Below are positions 1-9,199 of a DNA stretch of 33,282 bases, piece after piece. Origin of the DNA: Sphaerosporella brunnea (lineage: Eukaryota > Ascomycota > Pezizomycetes > Pezizales > Pyronemataceae); the NCBI GenBank assembly GCA_008704415.1, contig VXIS01000428.1, forward strand, positions 1 through 33,282. Reading direction: 5' to 3'. Every line of letters starts with the position of its first letter. Position 1 is the first letter of the stretch. The position numbers and the translations under genes are program-made. The notes beneath the pieces are model-generated. The model was not told the origin of the DNA. It worked only from the letters and a program-made list of their open reading frames with translations, and ran no database searches.

Positions 1-401
1 TATGATATCAAGCAGTAACTGCCACTGGCTGGAAAAAAACCTGCCTGTTCCAACCTCCCGATGGTAGTGCCTCTCTCAACCATCCTCAACGCAAAGCAGC
101 GCAGCGCATGCGCCATCAACGCCGCAAACAACACTGGATACAGCGTCGGAATCAAAATGAGCGCTTTAGAAACATTCTCGCCCCACCGCGACAGCTCCTG
201 GCCGTCCAAGCGCGCAGCAACCACGCCGACCGAAAAAAACAGCAGCGGCGAGAGCGACGTCAAGATGTACGCGATCGCAGAGCCAACGGATTGGCCATGC
301 AGACGATCTGCCTTGGCGACCGAGGAATTTGAAGGAGGGCCGGAATGCTGGGTGGTGCTCGGAACAAGCCGCGTGTATGCTTCGAAATCTGTCATGGCCA
401 T
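1..401 (-). pseudogene. 5' partial copy of the multi-pass membrane protein gene, truncated by the window edge
   Basis: This is the mirror copy of 3638-4038. It starts at the ATG whose complement is 399-401 and encodes the same first ~119 residues, including the first two predicted membrane segments. It then enters the same intron and runs off the window. The A-run difference between the arms (447-451) lies upstream of this ATG, so the coding part of both copies is the same. Whether a second full gene copy exists beyond base 1, or this is an amputated duplicate or an assembly fold-back, cannot be told from the window. Confidence 0.7.
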
Positions 402-1996
402 GCTGCTGCTGTTGAAGCCATCGCCGTCGACATCTGGTCTGGCAGCAAAAATATATATGCTTCTCATGATACTTATGATACTTCTTCCTACACGCACGTA
501 ATTGGAAAGCCCGGCGGCTATTTGATAACACTGCGCAAGATGTCACACGAGTCGATCCTGCCCATGCAGGGAGATAGCATCTACCTAGGTGTTGCGATCA
601 ACTCTGCCTTGGTCAGCAGGCGGTAACACCACCTTGGCACGAGTATCAGCGCATGCTGTGTAGATTCGCATTCAGGCCTGGCTATACCAGTGGTACTCAA
701 GGTAAGCTGAAAAGGCCGGCTGGCTGGAAATCGGGTCACGTCGAGTGGGTGCTATTGGTCGCAGGCAACGTAAGTTTTCCAGCCAAAATCAGGCTTGCTG
801 GGCGACGAAGAGATCAGTTGACGATATCTTCGCGTGGCCACACGCTGTACTCAGCGAAATTTACTCCGCCCTGGAGGCCCACCCCACGCTCATCATGCCG
901 CGAATTACCCGAAGAGCGCGGACACTAGGGGAAATCTCTACCTATATACAAGTCCCGGCGGCCTGCGGCCGTAACATGATGACAAGTCCGAGAACTGCAC
1001 CCCCCGATCGCAGCCCTTGACAGTGCGGTCCAGCATCTACTCATTCAGAGCTGTGGGCCTCGGGGGTCTTCGTCCTGATATCTGCCCCGGCGATATCGTC
1101 CCGGTGGTCTCGGCACCAGCGATATCGCACCATTCGCGAGGATCTCAAAGTCGAATGCAGAAAGCCAACGTGGGGATAACGAACGTTATACTATACATCA
1201 AGTACACCCTCTTCAATCGTCGAATCGATCATCCCGCCGACCACACATCCACATCCACCTGGCGTTCTCTCTCGGCCTCCTGACCCTCTGCATACCTACC
1301 TGCTTCGAAATGCGCTCGGTGCCCATCACGACGCTGCGACTCGCCACGTCGGTGTGAACAGGTTCGTAAGAGTTGTGGTTTGTACGTTCGGGCCGAATTG
1401 GCACTCAACAGAAGATTCATCATGCACGGCCTCCACCAATTTGTCCTCACCCAGTGAGAGTCCGCAAACGCACAACCCCGCAACAACAAATTACTAACCC
1501 TTGAAACGTAAAAGCATCCTGTAATCCTCAGATAATTCTCACAAAATCGAAGTTTTACGTGTCGAATGATACATTTATGGCCACATTTGTCACTGTGCGG
1601 TATTGCCACGGGGAGAAGCAGAGTAGAGAGCAGCGGCGAGGAACGCATTGAGGAATAAGAGTGGAAAATCAGCCGCCTGATATGTAGGAGCCCCGACTAT
1701 CAGATCGTTTCGATGTCACCCCATTCCGACGTAAAACAGGGAACAGACTCCCCAATCCACACCTTTTTTTTCTCGTTTTTTTGTTTTTTCCAAAAAAACA
1801 GCCCACAAAATCCCGGGCCAAGAAACCCTCAAGAGATCATTTGCCCTACCACACAGTGCATATGCAGGAATATCCTTATACTATTGTAACTATTGTAAAT
1901 AGAACTGCCATGTAAGAATGAGCTTCGCGGTTTCACCACGACCCGCAGCGGAACAGGTTGCGGCTGGGTGTCCAATTTCTGGGATGAAGTATGTAG
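1..1996. repeat. Left arm of a ~2-kb inverted duplication (palindrome)
   Basis: This arm reads as the reverse complement of 2044-4038. Position pairs sum to 4040 in the inner part and 4039 in the outer part. The shift comes from a run of five A at 447-451 facing four T at 3589-3592; I noticed no other mismatch, and several homopolymer runs also match exactly. The arm is cut by the window start, so its true outer end is unknown. It contains only the 5' part of the membrane-protein gene whose full copy lies at 3638-5662, plus what would be that gene's upstream region. No other recognisable gene is present. An ORF with a hydrophobic start (1229-1648, minus) occurs identically in the other arm but matches nothing I know. 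Confidence 0.95.
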
Positions 1997-2043
1997 GTAT
2001 TTGGCGAGGGGCTAGATCCCCTTCTTTGCCAGGATAATTTTTT
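1997..2043. other. 47-nt asymmetric spacer at the centre of the palindrome
   Basis: Pairing stops at 1996/2044. The 47 nt between the arms are single-copy and contain a small inner hairpin (GGGG-CTAGAT-CCCC) and a T-run at the right edge. The spacer does not resemble the usual SMRTbell hairpin adapter, so a simple unremoved-adapter explanation is not supported. Confidence 0.85.
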
Positions 2044-4038
2044 CTACATACTTCATCCCAGAAATTGGACACCCAGCCGCAACCTGTTCCGCTGCGGGTC
2101 GTGGTGAAACCGCGAAGCTCATTCTTACATGGCAGTTCTATTTACAATAGTTACAATAGTATAAGGATATTCCTGCATATGCACTGTGTGGTAGGGCAAA
2201 TGATCTCTTGAGGGTTTCTTGGCCCGGGATTTTGTGGGCTGTTTTTTTGGAAAAAACAAAAAAACGAGAAAAAAAAGGTGTGGATTGGGGAGTCTGTTCC
2301 CTGTTTTACGTCGGAATGGGGTGACATCGAAACGATCTGATAGTCGGGGCTCCTACATATCAGGCGGCTGATTTTCCACTCTTATTCCTCAATGCGTTCC
2401 TCGCCGCTGCTCTCTACTCTGCTTCTCCCCGTGGCAATACCGCACAGTGACAAATGTGGCCATAAATGTATCATTCGACACGTAAAACTTCGATTTTGTG
2501 AGAATTATCTGAGGATTACAGGATGCTTTTACGTTTCAAGGGTTAGTAATTTGTTGTTGCGGGGTTGTGCGTTTGCGGACTCTCACTGGGTGAGGACAAA
2601 TTGGTGGAGGCCGTGCATGATGAATCTTCTGTTGAGTGCCAATTCGGCCCGAACGTACAAACCACAACTCTTACGAACCTGTTCACACCGACGTGGCGAG
2701 TCGCAGCGTCGTGATGGGCACCGAGCGCATTTCGAAGCAGGTAGGTATGCAGAGGGTCAGGAGGCCGAGAGAGAACGCCAGGTGGATGTGGATGTGTGGT
2801 CGGCGGGATGATCGATTCGACGATTGAAGAGGGTGTACTTGATGTATAGTATAACGTTCGTTATCCCCACGTTGGCTTTCTGCATTCGACTTTGAGATCC
2901 TCGCGAATGGTGCGATATCGCTGGTGCCGAGACCACCGGGACGATATCGCCGGGGCAGATATCAGGACGAAGACCCCCGAGGCCCACAGCTCTGAATGAG
3001 TAGATGCTGGACCGCACTGTCAAGGGCTGCGATCGGGGGGTGCAGTTCTCGGACTTGTCATCATGTTACGGCCGCAGGCCGCCGGGACTTGTATATAGGT
3101 AGAGATTTCCCCTAGTGTCCGCGCTCTTCGGGTAATTCGCGGCATGATGAGCGTGGGGTGGGCCTCCAGGGCGGAGTAAATTTCGCTGAGTACAGCGTGT
3201 GGCCACGCGAAGATATCGTCAACTGATCTCTTCGTCGCCCAGCAAGCCTGATTTTGGCTGGAAAACTTACGTTGCCTGCGACCAATAGCACCCACTCGAC
3301 GTGACCCGATTTCCAGCCAGCCGGCCTTTTCAGCTTACCTTGAGTACCACTGGTATAGCCAGGCCTGAATGCGAATCTACACAGCATGCGCTGATACTCG
3401 TGCCAAGGTGGTGTTACCGCCTGCTGACCAAGGCAGAGTTGATCGCAACACCTAGGTAGATGCTATCTCCCTGCATGGGCAGGATCGACTCGTGTGACAT
3501 CTTGCGCAGTGTTATCAAATAGCCGCCGGGCTTTCCAATTACGTGCGTGTAGGAAGAAGTATCATAAGTATCATGAGAAGCATATATATTTTGCTGCCAG
3601 ACCAGATGTCGACGGCGATGGCTTCAACAGCAGCAGCATGGCCATGACAGATTTCGAAGCATACACGCGGCTTGTTCCGAGCACCACCCAGCATTCCGGC
3701 CCTCCTTCAAATTCCTCGGTCGCCAAGGCAGATCGTCTGCATGGCCAATCCGTTGGCTCTGCGATCGCGTACATCTTGACGTCGCTCTCGCCGCTGCTGT
3801 TTTTTTCGGTCGGCGTGGTTGCTGCGCGCTTGGACGGCCAGGAGCTGTCGCGGTGGGGCGAGAATGTTTCTAAAGCGCTCATTTTGATTCCGACGCTGTA
3901 TCCAGTGTTGTTTGCGGCGTTGATGGCGCATGCGCTGCGCTGCTTTGCGTTGAGGATGGTTGAGAGAGGCACTACCATCGGGAGGTTGGAACAGGCAGGT
4001 TTTTTTCCAGCCAGTGGCAGTTACTGCTTGATATCATA
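2044..4038. repeat. Right arm of the inverted duplication
   Basis: Exact inverted copy of 1-1996 apart from the one-base A/T-run difference. The last base that can be compared (4038, paired with base 1) lies inside the intron of the membrane-protein gene, so the arm includes that gene's upstream region, start codon and first exon. A 139-codon ORF beginning with ATG at 2392 has a hydrophobic N-terminus and several Cys, but no family is recognised and it may be non-coding. Confidence 0.95.
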
Positions 4039-5662
4039 TGCTGACTGGTTTTTTTTGAAGCTTTTGGGAAGTACAACGTTCGGCGGGACTTTGCTCACAC
4101 ACTCCATGCTCCGGCTGTTCAACATCTCCGCGCTCCTCCTGGTGGCTCTGTGGTCGCTCTCGCCGCTGGGCGGGCAGGCGTCGCTGCGGATGGTCACCGT
4201 TCAACCGCACATCAAGGAAGCCATAGACGCATCGCTGTGGTACCGCAGTTCCAGCGAAAGCCCGATCTTTGATTCCGGCTCGGGGCGGGTGATGACGCTG
4301 CCCAAGGTGAACGCGCTGTTCATGTCGACGATCCTCGTCCCGGAGAGCACTAGAAACGCCAGCCAGGATATCTACCGCAACGTAAAGATCCCGATGATCG
4401 AGGAGCTCAGCTTCGCCGGGCTCGGACCGGGCGGCTGGTTGACGGTCGACAACACCAGCGGCGTGGAGTACGCTGGGTTCTTGGGCATTCCCGTGGCTGG
4501 AATCCCGAGCGACGCAACGGTGAACTTCACGCTGGACACGTCGTACCTCCGGCTGGACTGCGCTGAGCTCGAGAAAAGATCGTGGGGCCTCCCCGCGAAC
4601 GAAACGCTGAACCAAGAAACCGGGGGCTTTGCGAACAACACCTTCATGCTCTACACCGCGGACGCGGACGCCAACCGCAGCGTCAGCACCACAATCCGGA
4701 ACGACACCGCGGCTGCCGCGAGGTCGCTGGTCTTCATCTCCCGGAACTCCAACAACGCCTCGGTGATCGAAGCGGGCGTGACCTTTGCCCGCTGCCGCCT
4801 GACCATGTCGCACGTCGCATCGCGGGTCCTGTGCAACGACGGCAGCTGCCGAGTGACCTCAATGCGCCGGTCCGAGCTCCCGCAGGCCCCGGCAAACATC
4901 ACCCTCTTCGACGGCACCGGCCCCGCAATAACCTTCTCCTTCTTCAGCCAGTTTACGAACGCGGCGGGCCCGCGCGTCAGAGGCGCGGACTGCACGCTGA
5001 CGGAGCGCTTCCTTTACGATCCCGGCTCCGCCTTCAACATCGGCCGCAGCGACTGCGTCGACCTCTTCTCGGTGGCCCCAGCCGTGTTTTCGCGCCGCCT
5101 CACCCAGCTGCTGAACACCTACCTCGGTGCGTCGCAGGCGCCCGCCAGCGTCGCCGGCATCTCGCAGGACCTGGACACGCTGCAGCCGCCGCCGGACATA
5201 TCCGCGCTGTCCGGCGACAACAGCACACTCCCCCTGGGCGCGGTGTCGCACGCGCAGAACCTGGACGCGCCGTTCCTGGCGCGCCGAACCGCGGCGAAGG
5301 TCACGCGCACCGACCAACGCTACGTGTTGCAGTGGCATTGGTTCGCGATCTTTATGGTCTCCACCCTGGTGCTCCTCGTGGTCTCCCTGGCCGGAACCAT
5401 AATACAGTTCTCGACCATCGTCCCGGACGTCTTTGGCTATGCGTCCTCGTTTACCCGCGACAACCCGTTCGTGGATATCCCCCCCGACGCCGACGTCAGT
5501 GCCCTCGACGGCCTGGACAGGGCGAAGATGCTGCGGGATCTGAGGGTCAAAATGGCGGATGTCAGGCCTGCCGAGGAGGTCGGGCACATCGCGTTCGTTA
5601 CGAGCACCCGCGGGTCGGGGCGGGATCCGGCACGCGTTAGGCTGGGGAGGTCGTACTGTTAG
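3638..5662 (+). CDS. Multi-pass, N-glycosylated fungal membrane protein of unknown function
   Basis: Two exons (3638-3994 and 4061-5662) give 652 aa. The open frame extends upstream to 3494, but only from a GTG; the first in-frame ATG is 3638, with a second at 3644. Three hydrophobic segments lie at about residues 41-64, 81-100 and 140-156. A large middle domain (about 160-540) carries many N-x-S/T sequons (NAS, NTS, NFT, NET, NNT, NRS, NDT, NAS, NIT, NST) and scattered Cys, suggesting an extracellular or lumenal domain. A final membrane segment at about 546-566 precedes a C-terminal tail containing DNPFVDIP and LDGLDRAKMLRDLRV. This layout recalls uncharacterised ascomycete membrane proteins, but I cannot name a domain. 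Its 5' part lies in the palindrome arm. The intron is inferred because its removal joins GRLEQ directly to LLGSTTFGG. Confidence 0.75.
   Translation: MAMTDFEAYTRLVPSTTQHSGPPSNSSVAKADRLHGQSVGSAIAYILTSLSPLLFFSVGVVAARLDGQELSRWGENVSKALILIPTLYPVLFAALMAHALRCFALRMVERGTTIGRLEQAGFFPASGSYCLISYADWFFLKLLGSTTFGGTLLTHSMLRLFNISALLLVALWSLSPLGGQASLRMVTVQPHIKEAIDASLWYRSSSESPIFDSGSGRVMTLPKVNALFMSTILVPESTRNASQDIYRNVKIPMIEELSFAGLGPGGWLTVDNTSGVEYAGFLGIPVAGIPSDATVNFTLDTSYLRLDCAELEKRSWGLPANETLNQETGGFANNTFMLYTADADANRSVSTTIRNDTAAAARSLVFISRNSNNASVIEAGVTFARCRLTMSHVASRVLCNDGSCRVTSMRRSELPQAPANITLFDGTGPAITFSFFSQFTNAAGPRVRGADCTLTERFLYDPGSAFNIGRSDCVDLFSVAPAVFSRRLTQLLNTYLGASQAPASVAGISQDLDTLQPPPDISALSGDNSTLPLGAVSHAQNLDAPFLARRTAAKVTRTDQRYVLQWHWFAIFMVSTLVLLVVSLAGTIIQFSTIVPDVFGYASSFTRDNPFVDIPPDADVSALDGLDRAKMLRDLRVKMADVRPAEEVGHIAFVTSTRGSGRDPARVRLGRSYC
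3995..4060 (+). other. 66-nt GC-AG intron in the membrane-protein gene
   Basis: Without splicing, the frame stays open but inserts 22 unlikely residues (GFFPASGS...) between GRLEQ and LLGSTTFGG. A phase-0 intron starting CAG|GCAGGT and ending TTTTTTTTGAAG|CTT removes them. A perfect fungal branch site CTGAC sits at 4041-4045 with a T-run between it and the acceptor. No GT donor gives an in-frame alternative that I could find. GC-AG introns are a known minor class. Confidence 0.6.
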
Positions 5663-5670
5663 ATTGGGGG

Positions 5671-5729
5671 GAGGGGGGGGTTTGGTTTTGGCTTTGGTTT
5701 TGGTTTTGGCTTTGGTTTTGGTTTTGGTG
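5671..5729. repeat. G-run followed by TTTTGG/TTTGGC simple repeat just after the stop codon
   Basis: Directly downstream of the stop at 5662 the sequence turns into G-runs and then an irregular hexamer-like repeat of TTTTGG and CTTTGG units. It is probably 3' untranslated or intergenic low-complexity DNA. Confidence 0.85.
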
Positions 5730-7180
5730 GTGAAATCTCTTTTGGTATCGATATGATTCAAGGCGATATGAGCGCTGATACAATGTGTGGCTGTTGGATA
5801 GCTAGGATGTATTGTACATAGCAAGCATAGATACCTCTCTCTGGGTCTCTCTCTCTCGCATCTCATCATCAGAGATCACTCGTCCGCATGGCATGTTCTG
5901 ACAACAAAAAACTCGGTTACTTGCCTCCATCTAAGTCCTGCCGTAAAGGACCAACCTGTGATACCTGCCTGGCTATTTTCAAGTGGAGAATCTATGTTGG
6001 AGTTCCCCCGGCCTGACACCGGATCCACTCGGTAACAAGGAGGTTGCCGGCAATCTGGGAATCTCGCCGGGGCGGGACGAGCCGGTGTGCGGGGGGGTCC
6101 ACAATTTGGTCCGTCATTTCGAGTTTTTTTCTTACAAGCAACAAGTGCTAACTAAACCTTGATAACCAACATCGCAAACCACTAAATACCCCCATCTACT
6201 CGACTTGTAAGACAACACGCATTTTCGATGTTAGATTAAAGTAAGTATATAGGGCGGGAGCGGATCTCATAAGCGAAAAACTTCAAAGACATAAAATTGC
6301 CACCCTGCTGGAAGGCAGAATACCCGGATCCAAAGAGTGGGGTGTTTCACGATCAGGAGCTTAACGGCGGGTGTGTGCATTCGGGGGGGGGGGGGGTTGT
6401 TAAACCATCAACCATCGAAGTATGTCGGAGAGACGTTTCAATGCATTTCCTCAAGCCCGGGGTGTCTGAGGGCGGAGGTGTTCCATCTCACGATGTGAGC
6501 TTTTGCCCAAATCCGACACGTCATACAGATATCATCATCCCCACAACACAGGTCAAATTAAAACTGCTTAGTCGTCGCTTCTTCCCAACCGAGATCTGGT
6601 ATACTAGTACTTTAATTCAACGTCGAGAATAGGTGTGGTGTGTCTTGTAGTCGAGTAGATGCGGTACACAACCGTGAGTTGCCCGCTGTGTAAGTCCGAA
6701 GGCACAGAGGCAGAATGGCTGGACAAAATCTCTTGATTCTTTTTTTCGCATGGCTCCCAACTAACTAGAGTATGATTGGTACACCATTATCCCGTTGGCC
6801 GCCACCGCGATTGCGAAAGGGGTTTGTGCAGCACAAGGTGTGCTAAACGCCGCTTTGTAGATACTAGTAGAACTCAAAGCCACCACTACTGTCACCAACT
6901 ACTGCAACAAGGAGATAGAACGCCTCCTGGTCATGCTATTTTTTGTTTTTGTTTTTTTCGGGGGGGGGGGGGGGGGAGAAAAATGCAAAGACAAAGCCGG
7001 CATACAGGCACTGTTGAGTACAAAGTACGGTGGTGTGCGTTCTATATAAATAGCAGGTGGCGTACCACTACAACAGATAAACATGCCTCACTAGCCAGCA
7101 CTCGGTCCACACTCACATTATGTCAGGACGCATATTCCAACAGGCACGATGCCACCCCCCCCCCCCCCCACCCCAGAGAT
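5730..7180. other. Gene-poor region with homopolymer tracts and a decayed inverted repeat
   Basis: Open frames here are short, lack recognisable domains and often run through homopolymers. A G14 tract lies at 6383-6396, a G17 tract at 6960-6976 and a C15 tract at 7155-7169. A degenerate inverted repeat pairs about 6193-6248 with 6603-6661. I see no gene I can support. Confidence 0.6.
6193..6661. repeat. Degenerate inverted repeat, possible eroded MITE
   Basis: The left segment starting CATCTACTCGACT (6193) and the right segment ending AGTCGAGTAGATG (6661) are inverted copies. They match at roughly three quarters of about 56 positions, including the inner ATTAAAGTA blocks. Several differences are C/T or G/A. 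About 350 bp of unrelated sequence lies between them. No clear target duplication was found. Confidence 0.4.
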
Positions 7181-7189
7181 GGCTACTGA

Positions 7190-7890
7190 CGCGAAGTAGG
7201 ACCTCGCAACCTCCAGCTTATCCCCGATTTCTTTGCTGCAATCTCTGATCGAAACGGTGTCTTCGGCTCGTATTCTGGACAGTAAATTTTTTCTCCTTCT
7301 TGGCCAGAGTTTGTTTCCCCCTCCGGGACCACTTCCCTGTCTGGCCCGCGCATCTTCCAGGAGCTAGATGAAGTTGAACACCACGGGGTCTTGTCGTGGA
7401 AAAATTTGCTGCCCACCTCCTTGAAAAAGGGCTTCCTCTGTTTTTCCCGATGCTTTCGCGGGATTGTGACTTGAACTCCAGCGACCTCTCTGGTATCCAA
7501 GAACACCATTGTCGCGTCGACAGCTTTGTAGCTGAACGTCGCTGGCAAGTAAACCGTGAACCCATCCCGGTGAGCCACCGCTGGCTGGTTCCCGTTGAAT
7601 ACGGTACACTCCGAAACTAGTCGCCCGCTGCCCAAACCGGACGTCGAGAGGCGTGGTAGTAAAGAGAAGTTTTCGGCGGAGGTAGATGCCCAGGCACTGG
7701 GAAGCACTCGTAGGGTGTTATATACTAGCAGCCTTCGCCACGGCTCAGTGCGGCTCTGAAGCATACAGTGCACCTCAAAGAAGCCACCTGCTGCACGAGC
7801 CGTTGTTGTATTTCGTGAGGTACATACAGCCGGAGCCAACCATGGCACTCTATCCACATGTTACGTGACATAGAGCACAACGAAGCCAAT
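7190..7890 (-). pseudogene. Decayed C-terminal module resembling Crinkler/RHS-type nuclease proteins
   Basis: The longest open stretch (7183-7857, minus) reads AAGGFFEVH (about residues 22-30), then VYLPATFSYKAVDATMVFL and GVQVTIPRKHR (D114 and Q129-V130-T131). Order and spacing resemble the C-terminal region of fungal/oomycete Crinkler and retrotransposon-hot-spot-like proteins: AG(W/R)xFE, then LYxPxxxxxxAxDxxV, then QVT with a following H, interpreted in the literature as a PD-(D/E)xK-like nuclease core. After KFFHDKTPW the similarity continues in another frame (DPVVFNFI, a TAG where a Trp would fit, then LLED and further on IGDKLEVARS), so a frameshift and a stop are likely. No ATG-led N-terminal part or NTPase motif was found upstream. 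This family assignment is my recollection of motifs and is tentative. Confidence 0.4.
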
Positions 7891-7894
7891 TCCG

Positions 7895-8385
7895 CATGGT
7901 GAGCAGACTAGACGTCGTCAGGTGCAGGAGGAAACCGAGACTGCCGATAGACAGCACTCCTATGTACCCCCCGCTTATTCGGCGCTCGCTCGCCCATTGA
8001 TGCTTCGCCGCGCAGCCATTACATAAATCTTACCGGCAACTCTATTGTGGCTGTGGCTACCTCTAGCTTGAGCGATCAAGAGCACCAGAAAAGCAGAGCC
8101 CGCAAGCGGCCGAATGCAAAATGATCAAAACAAAACAAACGTACCCCCCCCCCGAGGAAATCAAAGATCCCCGGAACATGGGCCCCCTTGTGTTCGCATT
8201 TACCTTCGCGTAAGTTGCCTTCCTAATCGCCGACTCGTGAGATCGAACGGCTGAATAGCCAGCCATAGCGCGAACCATCGTCGTATCAACAACCCAAACA
8301 AAGGCTGGGTAAAACTTTCGTCTCCATCAATGACGGGTGTCTCCCTGGCGAAAGACCAAAAACGCATCTGGAGGTTATTACACGT
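7895..8385. other. Stretch without a supportable gene
   Basis: Only short frames without recognisable motifs occur. A run of ten or more C lies near 8145-8155. Upstream parts of the Crinkler-like remnant could once have occupied the right-hand strand here, but I see no matching motif. Confidence 0.4.
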
Positions 8386-8389
8386 TGAT

Positions 8390-9186
8390 CACCGGCAACA
8401 TGTTTTGCGTCCTTGAGGCAAAGCGCAGCCCTCCAAAAACGCTTCCAGCACTCACTTGACAATATCATCGCCAGTGTTCTCGATAGCCGGCCCAAAAAAA
8501 AAGCCCGGGCTGTCAGCCCGGCTGCCAAAATGGGCCGGCTGGGCTGGCTGTTTGATCAGCCCGGCTACGAAGCCCGGGCTGGCTGGCTGTGGGCTGCGCC
8601 TTTGCATGTAAAAGTCGCGAATCGGTAGAGAGTGATAACCAGTGAAGCAACAATGATGTCCATTCTTCATACCCGAGCAACAACTCATGGCTGCGAGGGC
8701 TGGCTTTTTGATCAGCCCAACGCAGCCAGCCCGGCTGGCTGGCTATTGAGAACACTGATCATCGCCCAGCAAGCCGGAGAGATGATTGCGGCGATGCAAG
8801 CGAGACTGGAGTACCTCTCCAATTGCGCGGAGAGACGAATATGCACGATTTTGTGGATCGTCACGGTATTGGGCTGCATGAACAACGAGTAAGTTCACCC
8901 CCCCGCACCGTGTCCACCCGCCGAACTAAGGTGCGTAGATCTACGCCATCTCGGCTGAACAAACGAACCTCCGCTTCGGGGAGATCATTTTTTTTTGCCC
9001 GAATACCTGCGCTGGGTGTTTGGGATCGGCAACACGAAGGCAAACAAGCCGCTCGTGACGTTCGCTCGCAGTGACCGCCTATATGATGTGGCTAAGGAAG
9101 GAAGGTTGGTGGCGGAGGTCGTGGTAAGGATGCTGCGTGAGTTGGAGGAGGACTGGACGGAGCATCTCCAGAGCGGGAGGGAGTGA
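8390..9186 (+). pseudogene. Unrecognised gene broken by a MITE insertion and frameshifts
   Basis: Removing the element at 8472-8757 and one 8-bp duplicate restores an open stretch running from LRQSAALQKRFQHSLDNIIA into QQAGEMIAAMQARLEYL. The coding look then continues in another frame as LRGETNMHDFVDRHGIGLHEQ, which ends at a good donor site (GTAAGT at about 8890). A third block, LRWVFGIGNTKANK followed by SDRLYDVAKEGRLVAEVVV and RELEEDW, ends with a stop at 9184-9186. It lies after a T9 tract whose length would need to change by one base to keep frame. The helical, charged composition looks protein-coding, but I do not recognise the family. The combination of insertion and frameshifts indicates a dead gene. 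Confidence 0.45.
8472..8757. mobile_element. 286-bp hAT-type MITE with 8-bp target site duplication
   Basis: The element starts CAGTGTTCTCGATAGCCGGC and ends with the inverted counterpart (GGCTATTGAGAACACTG), giving imperfect terminal inverted repeats of about 20 bp. It is flanked exactly by ATCATCGC on both sides (8464-8471 and 8758-8765). An 8-bp duplication and CAG-type termini fit the hAT superfamily. The interior is rich in GGCTGGCT/AGCCCGGC motifs and has two copies of a TTTGATCAGCCC-like sequence (about 8551 and 8707), as expected of subterminal transposase-binding repeats. No transposase is encoded, so it would need a helper in trans. Confidence 0.85.
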
Positions 9187-9199
9187 GATGGGTGGTGCG

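Noticed and set aside
1997..2043. Palindrome spacer as an unremoved SMRTbell hairpin adapter
   Set aside because: The spacer lacks the CT-rich and GTT-repeat character of the usual adapter and contains GGGGCTAGATCCCC; other artefact routes remain possible.
2550..2714. A coding-looking frame in the right arm (GLCVCGLSLGEDKLVEA...)
   Set aside because: It has an in-frame TAA immediately upstream, no ATG and no acceptor that would keep the frame, so it is probably chance or too decayed to call.
3494..3637. N-terminal extension of the membrane protein to 3494
   Set aside because: It would start at GTG, contains no in-frame ATG, and its frame is broken by the A-run difference in the other arm; the ATG at 3638 is preferred.
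4034..5869. Long minus-strand and alternative plus-strand frames inside the membrane-protein gene
   Set aside because: They are R/G/P/A-rich shadows of a GC-rich coding region with no domains.
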